64,000 bases of DNA from Osmia lignaria lignaria (taxonomy: Eukaryota > Arthropoda > Insecta > Hymenoptera > Megachilidae). Numbering within the stretch: position 1 is the first letter of the stretch; the number at the start of each line of letters is the position of its first letter. The translations under genes were made by a program, and so were the position numbers. This document shows, one piece after another, positions 58,266 through 64,000 of the stretch. The notes under the pieces are model-generated. The model was not told the origin of the DNA. It saw only the letters and a list, made by a program, of their open reading frames with translations, and made no database searches. The stretch lies in assembly GCF_051020975.1 (NCBI RefSeq), contig NC_135033.1:8087501-8151500 (forward strand), written 5' to 3'.

Positions 58266-58813
58266 CGGCCTGCCACCAGCGAAGACTGTGAGAAAGATTC
58301 TCACGGTGTCTCCCGTCGCCGAGCAAGCTACGTGTCTCCTCTTTCTCGCTTCCGCTTCTGCAAACACCCGTGCATGTTTTGCGTATCACCTTCGTGCAAT
58401 CGGTCGATTCGACGAGGATCGAGACGTATGCATCTTTCCGAAGGATACCAAAGTCGTTCGAAGGGTTCGATCGGTCGACGACTCTCACGGAAAACCGTTA
58501 CCGCGCGATCCGATCCACCGAACACTTTCCAACGGACTTTCTCCAAAGTCGTTTTCACCGTTACTACTTTCGACACACCCTTCCGCGAGCCGCCGAACGT
58601 GAAAACGATGGAAAATGAAAAATGGAAGAAAACGCGCGGTTGTTTCGCGAAAAATAGAGTTCGACGAAGAAACGCGTGGCGATGTTTCCGTGGCGCTTGC
58701 TCGGTAATCAGACGCGTCTGGTCCTACGGTGGGTTAAGGTCATCCCCCTTGTCACTGAATCGGGAATTAATGCAACGCATCGCCGGGACTGGCTACCTAA
58801 AGGCAGGCGTAAT

Positions 58814-58821
58814 ATGCAAAT
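58814..58821 (+). promoter_or_regulatory. POU octamer ATGCAAAT
   Basis: An exact octamer in the context GTAATATGCAAATGTCG, the ninth and last found. Confidence 0.38.
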
Positions 58822-58875
58822 GTCGAGGCCGGCTCGCGCCTCGGCCAAACGAGGAAGAGAATGGAAGATCCCCAC

Positions 58876-59105
58876 CTTCTTCTTCTTCTTCTTCTTCTTC
58901 GGCTTCTTCCTTTCCCTCTCTTGCTTCTTCCTGATTGTCCAGTCGCTTTCCATTTCTCGTTCCTTCCAGCATCAGTCGCTGGAACAACCAAAGAAGGAAC
59001 CACCGATGCAAACTCTGTAATGCTTTCTCCTCTAACGCGTTCCTTCCTTTTCCAATTTTTCTTTTTTTTTTTTTTTTTTATTCTTCTTCTTCTTCTTCTT
59101 TTTCT
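58876..59105. repeat. (CTT)n tracts and poly(T)
   Basis: CTT repeats at 58876-58900, an 18-T run at 59062-59079, then TTC repeats at 59081-59101, all in one C/T-rich stretch. Opposite-strand frames read as poly-Lys/Glu/Arg and are not genes. Confidence 0.85.
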
Positions 59106-60979
59106 TTCCCTTCGCATCTCCGTCGTGCGCGCACCGACTCTTCCGACGGATAAATAATTCATCGAGGCTGCATGCTTTATGACGATTATGCTAATCCACC
59201 GGTGAACCTGTTACCACCGCTTACCCGACCGAATGCAGCTTGAATGGACGATGCAGGAATTGTAGGCGATCCTTCGCACGCGTCCCTACGAACGTCCAGT
59301 TTCCGCGACACGAGCCAGGATGAGTCTTCTCTCGTCTCTAAATTACCGGCGGAATTCCACCATCGACTTGGATTTTAACGAGACTTCAATTTTAAATCGC
59401 TGCGACGTAAGTGTTGCTTTATGATTCTTCGATGTCACGATATCGTGGTACGCGTGGTATACAAAGAGCAAATCCGGTGGGTCGGATAGGATGGCAGGCG
59501 GAGGAAGAGCAGAAGAGGTGGACAGGTGCGCGAGAAGAGGGTTCGTTCTCAAAATGTGGGAAACCGATGACCCACTCTTTCTATCTCTCCTTCCCTCTCT
59601 TTCCTTCCAATCTCTAGCTCGTCCCTTTTCTCCGTCCTTGGCACAATGACCCCACGGGATTCCTTTTTCGTTCCATTAAAGTTGCATCACTCCCGGCCAC
59701 TGGAACCAGTCGATATTTATCGCGCGATGGAAAAGGTCTGTCAGCTTATCGTCAAACGACGCGGCACACGATTTACGCGCGAAACCTTACTCGTCATCCT
59801 AACAGCAAACGATGTTTCAATGTTCGTCGGTATTTTCGTGGACGTATCGCGACGATAAACCGCGATTTACGAGTCGTTTATAGAAGATGTTACTCAATCT
59901 CTTTCAACATTGATTTTTTTACACGACGTTTTCGCAACAATTTGTCGAGTATCGAGTTTAACGTTTAGACGAAACAGTTTTTGGAAGAAAATCGTAGAAC
60001 CGGAAACCGTAGCCGGTCGAAGCCAGATCTGTTCCAGCTTCCTCGAGGCAGCGTTTATTAGCACTGCCAGTTATCCACCACTGTCTAATAAATTGTTCGC
60101 CAAGGGGCGCGAGTGCGTGTGTGCGTTTACGGTTAGACTGGTCGCGGTTCTCCAGCTGCCAGTCGTTCGCGTGGCTTCTGTGGACTTTGCAGTTTCGCGC
60201 CGGCAGCGTGTGCCTTCGAAATTTCAACGAAATATCTGGCAGTGAATACGCGACTCGTGACACACGAGACGACGCGAGGATAAAGAAAAAAAAATATGAT
60301 CGAAGCAGGCGGTTACATCGAGCTTCGCGTACGTTCACCTGAGAAACCACCGCTTCCACCAGGTGCGAGCGACCTGTCTCAAAGGTGTCTCCTTTTACCC
60401 ATTACCGACGCGTTGTCAATGGGAGACACTCGATTCCTCGAAAGCGGGACACCCGATCGTCCCATTTTTCATCTGGATCGCAATCGAGGGCTGTCCTCGA
60501 CGTGCACCGGGGGATGCAGAATCGATTCGACAACCTCTCGCGTCCCAATTTCGATATCCACGCGAAATGTTTATCGCCACGCAACCGGCTGCGAGGTTTC
60601 TCTCGACGTTTCTACTCGCACCCATCGATGTCAATGGAGCAGGTAGAGCAGGTAGAAGGAAACGCAAACACCCTGGGCACCTATGTTTCTCTAAAGCCTC
60701 GTACACACTTGGATACAATATTTCAAACACTTCTTATATTCTAATAAAAGAGCCTCGTAATCTTAGTTTTGGTAGAAAATAATATTTTAATCCGTCTAAC
60801 GAGACAAGTCGGTATATATTTACAAATTCACGCGATCGGATCACAGTTGTTTCCTGTTCTTCAAACGCTTTGGTCGAGATCTGTATAAGTTTGTATACAT
60901 TTACTATTTCGTCTCGTTGGATAAATTACAAGTATTCAATCGTTAACACGTTATACTGTAGCAAAGGAAAATTTGAATT
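59106..60979. other. Intergenic DNA, no gene seen
   Basis: CpG-rich up to about 60700, then a change to AT-rich sequence like that at the left end of the window. No exon is recognised. Confidence 0.35.
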
Positions 60980-61000
60980 TTCCCGCCCTCGCGGCGGGAA
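60980..61000. repeat. GC-rich 8-bp hairpin
   Basis: TTCCCGCC (60980-60987) pairs with GGCGGGAA (60993-61000) across a 5-base loop, standing out from AT-rich flanks. TTCCCGCC is also the consensus of an E2F site, present here in both orientations. Confidence 0.55.
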
Positions 61001-61133
61001 GGGGCAGGCACGGTAATGTTCGCAGTATGTATTAGTGCGCGTCCTATCCTGTCTCGTGTCGTTTATTGTGAGTTATAAATACTGAAGAACTTGCTCCTCT
61101 GGTTAAATATTTCACAATCTTCTGATGGTGAGT
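61001..61133 (+). promoter_or_regulatory. Possible promoter and first exon of an unidentified gene
   Basis: GTTATAAATAC at 61072-61082 resembles a TATA box. An ATG at 61125-61127 is followed at once by GTGAGT, a strong donor, so the start codon would be the last codon of a first exon. The paired E2F-like sites at 60980-61000 lie just upstream. No continuation exon was found in the remaining 2.9 kb, so this is only a candidate. Confidence 0.2.
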
Positions 61134-64000
61134 TATTTAATATTGTACCCTAATACTTTTTAATAATTCAGTATATAATTATATGTAAATGTTCAAACGA
61201 AATACGGAATAATGCTATTGTGAGGTTATGATCTTGTCACATATTCTGAATGATGTATTACAAAAATCCGCGGATTCTATTTTTTCAAACGATTTAAAAA
61301 GTATTGCTTAAATCATTCGTTTGGTACAGTTGGAAATCTCATTACTTCCATTCTCCATATTTCGCCACTGTATATTTTAATTTTTTCACGCGTACGTATG
61401 TGCAAATGCGCAACATGTTCGTTGAGGGAATGCGCGCGCAGCTAAAATGTGCGACCCATAGACTCTATAGAAAAATTGAAACTTCTGAACATTACTTTTG
61501 ACAAACACAATAGTTTTGAGCTAGTCTCGACGAAACCTTTCTAACGACGTTTAGAGTGTATCTCTAACCCTAGTAATTCTCAAGTTGAAAAGTGACACGA
61601 TCGGACATCTTTGCGCTATGTTCAAGGCATTGTTATTCCCTGATATATCGTATCCACGTGTGTACTAAGCTTCAGAGTGGAGGATGGTGCAAGTAACATG
61701 GACGGCTTCGATCGGAAGCAGCGTCAGTAGAAGTGGCAGGAAGATCGCGAGTCGGGCAAAGAGGTCGAGTTAATGCGTCTCTTTTATTATGCTACGCAAC
61801 TCGAGCCGGGGTCGACCTGCGGAACCGTTTAGGGAAATTTCCTTCTACTGTTATTCAAACGAGGGGCCAACCGAAAACGCGACCCGTCGTCCGCGCTGCC
61901 CGTCGACCTATGCATATCGATTCTTCTTCGATCCGATGAATGCGTCAACCAACCGAACCAACCCTTTTTTTCTTTCTCTTCACCAAAAGACGCCAACGGT
62001 TTTTTCTCTTTTCTTTTTCTCGTTCGTCTGTCCCGGCCGCGACTTTTGTCGTCGTTGATTCTTCCTCTTCTTCGAAGGTGAAAACGTTCGATCCTCCGGT
62101 AGAGAAACGCTTCCGTTAGTCAAGCACGTAGTACTCGGTTGTCTTTCGTTGACCCAAGTTCGTTTGCCTTTGGCCGGTGTTAAACGAACGCTATTCATCG
62201 AGCCTTCGACGCATAAACGACGTTGAATTCACGAATTTTCCAGGAGCGGTAAGCGCGCGGCCGTGTGTGCACGCGTACAGTGTACAGGCAATTTCTCGCC
62301 CGTGGAATCCACAGACGGCGCTCGCTACTGTTTGTGTTTGAGAAGTAAATTACAATAATTGAATAGACCACTAATTCCCCCTTGGTTTACCGACTGCTTC
62401 CCCCGTTAGCCTCATCTTTTCCAACCTCTGCCTCCCTTCCGAAACCGCCGGCACCAGCGTTCGCTCTCTGCCACCGTCGTTACTTTCCTCGAGAAATCCA
62501 CTCTCTCCGGATGAACCGTACAAAATAATATCCGTACAAGTTTTACTCTCCTCGATCAACTTGGACGGTGTTTCGAAATATCAAGTAGGATAAATCGGAT
62601 TTACTTCGTGAAGCCGACACTCGGTGACCGGTGCTCTTATAACCGGACGCATTAGATATACGAGCGTGGAAAGAAAAGAACGGGGGGGAAAAAAAAAAAG
62701 ACACGGTCGCCAGGAATGTCACCTGTTTGTGCAAGTATCGACGCTATATATCCTATTGCGTCGCGATAAAATCGAGCTTAAAAGCAAAACAGGATATTAC
62801 TTAAGCGCGAAAACATTTTGTCTTGAGAAACGCGGCCGACGTGCGCGCGATTGATTTACAACCATCGACGATAGTTCTTCGTCGCATTCCCGCGGGGGAA
62901 ATAAATTCTTTGTTTTTCTCGTTAAATAGAAAATTTCAGCTCGGCTAGTTTCGCGAAGGTTTAAAGTGTAAAGTCACGGCGGATGGCGGCGGATCGCGCG
63001 ACGCGAACGGAAAGGTTTCGCACGAATCGGCGTACGCGGAAAATTTGCGATCGCGTTTGGGAAAAGGGGCTGGAGGGAACGAGGAAAGCTCGGTCGTCCG
63101 GTGACGTAGAGGTTGCGTGGCGTGGTTCGCTCGGACAAAACAGTTCCTGCGTAGTTTTTAGCCGTTCTCGCGCGCATTGTACACACGCCGCGAGTCGCGA
63201 GCAAAGGTGAACGCGACTCGCGACACAACCAGCGGAAACGTATTTGTACACGCGGTGAAACGAAGAGGGAAAGATAGGATAGAGAGAGAGAGAAACGTGG
63301 AGGAACGTAAGCAACCGGATGAGTCGAGCTCTTTCGGTCGCCATTAGCTGAAAGATTCGTTCCAACTTCCAAGTATTTCGTTATTTGTTTGCTTCTCCCG
63401 CTGCGGAACTTCGCTGCTCGACTATTTTCGCAGAGGAGACTTGTCGTTCCGAATACCGGGAATTTCGGGACTGACTAGACTCCTCTCGGTAGCGGTTGGT
63501 CCACTGAAGCTTCTCTCGAACGCCAAGGTCAACCTGGCGTTACGAATTCCCTTCGACTCGATACCAGGAGGAGAGGACATTCTAAAGGCGTTATTGGAAA
63601 ATCTTACACTATCGCCTCACGTTCGAAGGTGTCGTACGCTAGGCGTCACCGAGACGAAACCACGAACGGCGCGTGCATTGTTTGCACATTAGTCGGCGCA
63701 CGGAAGCGTGCACCGAGCGATCGCGTCCGATACGCTTGTACGAGGCAGGAGGGGTAAAAGAGCGCGGATGTTAAGGGTCGCGCGAAAAGTCGTTCGAGGG
63801 CAAAGAGGATCGGGTTTAGCAGGATTTCGGCTGCGAAGAGTCGGTGCAGAGAGCGGAGCGAGTCGAAATAGCGTCGGGGAATGCTCGCGGCTAGAGGCGA
63901 GAGAGAAGGCAGCCTTTTGGGACCGGGTCCCCGCAGTACTGTGGCGACTGGCGATTATAAAGAACAGTAAAAAAGAAACGAGAAGAGACACCCCGACGAA
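61134..64000. other. Right edge: AT-rich then CpG-rich DNA, no supported gene
   Basis: 61134-61700 is AT-rich with no exon recognised. From about 62200 CpG rises again, notably 62940-64000. An open frame at 63441-63692 (+) has a fairly protein-like stretch (KVNLALRIPFDSIPGGED) and follows ATTTTCGCAG at 63423-63432, an acceptor-like site. It has no ATG start, so it could only be an internal or terminal exon, and no domain is recognised. Confidence 0.25.

Noticed and set aside
58793..59162. Lys/Glu/Arg-rich frames on the - strand
   Set aside because: They are translations of (AAG)n and poly(A) complementing the CTT and T runs.

Overview
The window looks like insect nuclear DNA, most likely from a hymenopteran (bee, wasp or ant). 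The only complete gene I can recognise is an intronless class III POU-homeobox gene, the orthologue of Drosophila ventral veins lacking (vvl, also drifter or Cf1a), at 20939-22303 on the + strand. The hymenopteran call rests on the gene's relatives and on base composition (about half G+C by eye, with many undepleted CpG and TCGA words). No clade-specific marker was found.

Layout. Positions 1-3000 are AT-rich. They hold a plausible first coding exon of an unidentified gene on the - strand (818 down to 664) and three copies of a 60/61-bp hairpin-bearing tandem repeat (1769-1950). Positions 3000-19300 show no convincing gene; they carry purine and pyrimidine tracts, small hairpins, a few POU octamers and some enhancer-like AT blocks. 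Positions 19340-20938 are a CpG-dense promoter and 5' leader with a (GTC)n tract and two short upstream ORFs. The vvl coding sequence follows, then a probable 3' UTR of about 4 kb ending near a good polyadenylation signal at 26234. Positions 26260-64000 are again gene-poor, with simple repeats, hairpins, a G-quadruplex motif, more octamers, one weak two-exon transcript candidate (42190-44670), and a possible promoter or first exon near 61000-61133.

The most interesting observation is immediately after the vvl stop. The stop is TAG followed by C, at the position typical for the family (after the residues LAAH). The same frame then stays open for 48 codons to a second TAG at 22448. Those codons are rich in Ser, Pro, Thr, Tyr and His, and about 70 percent end in G or C, like the gene itself. 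This looks like a C-terminal extension made by stop-codon readthrough.

How it fits together: the window is most simply one developmental transcription-factor gene in a large non-coding regulatory landscape. The canonical POU site ATGCAAAT occurs at least nine times, where about two are expected by chance, which fits an autoregulatory locus. I found no tRNA, rRNA, CRISPR array or intact transposon. Most other open frames are by-products of CpG-rich, stop-poor DNA.
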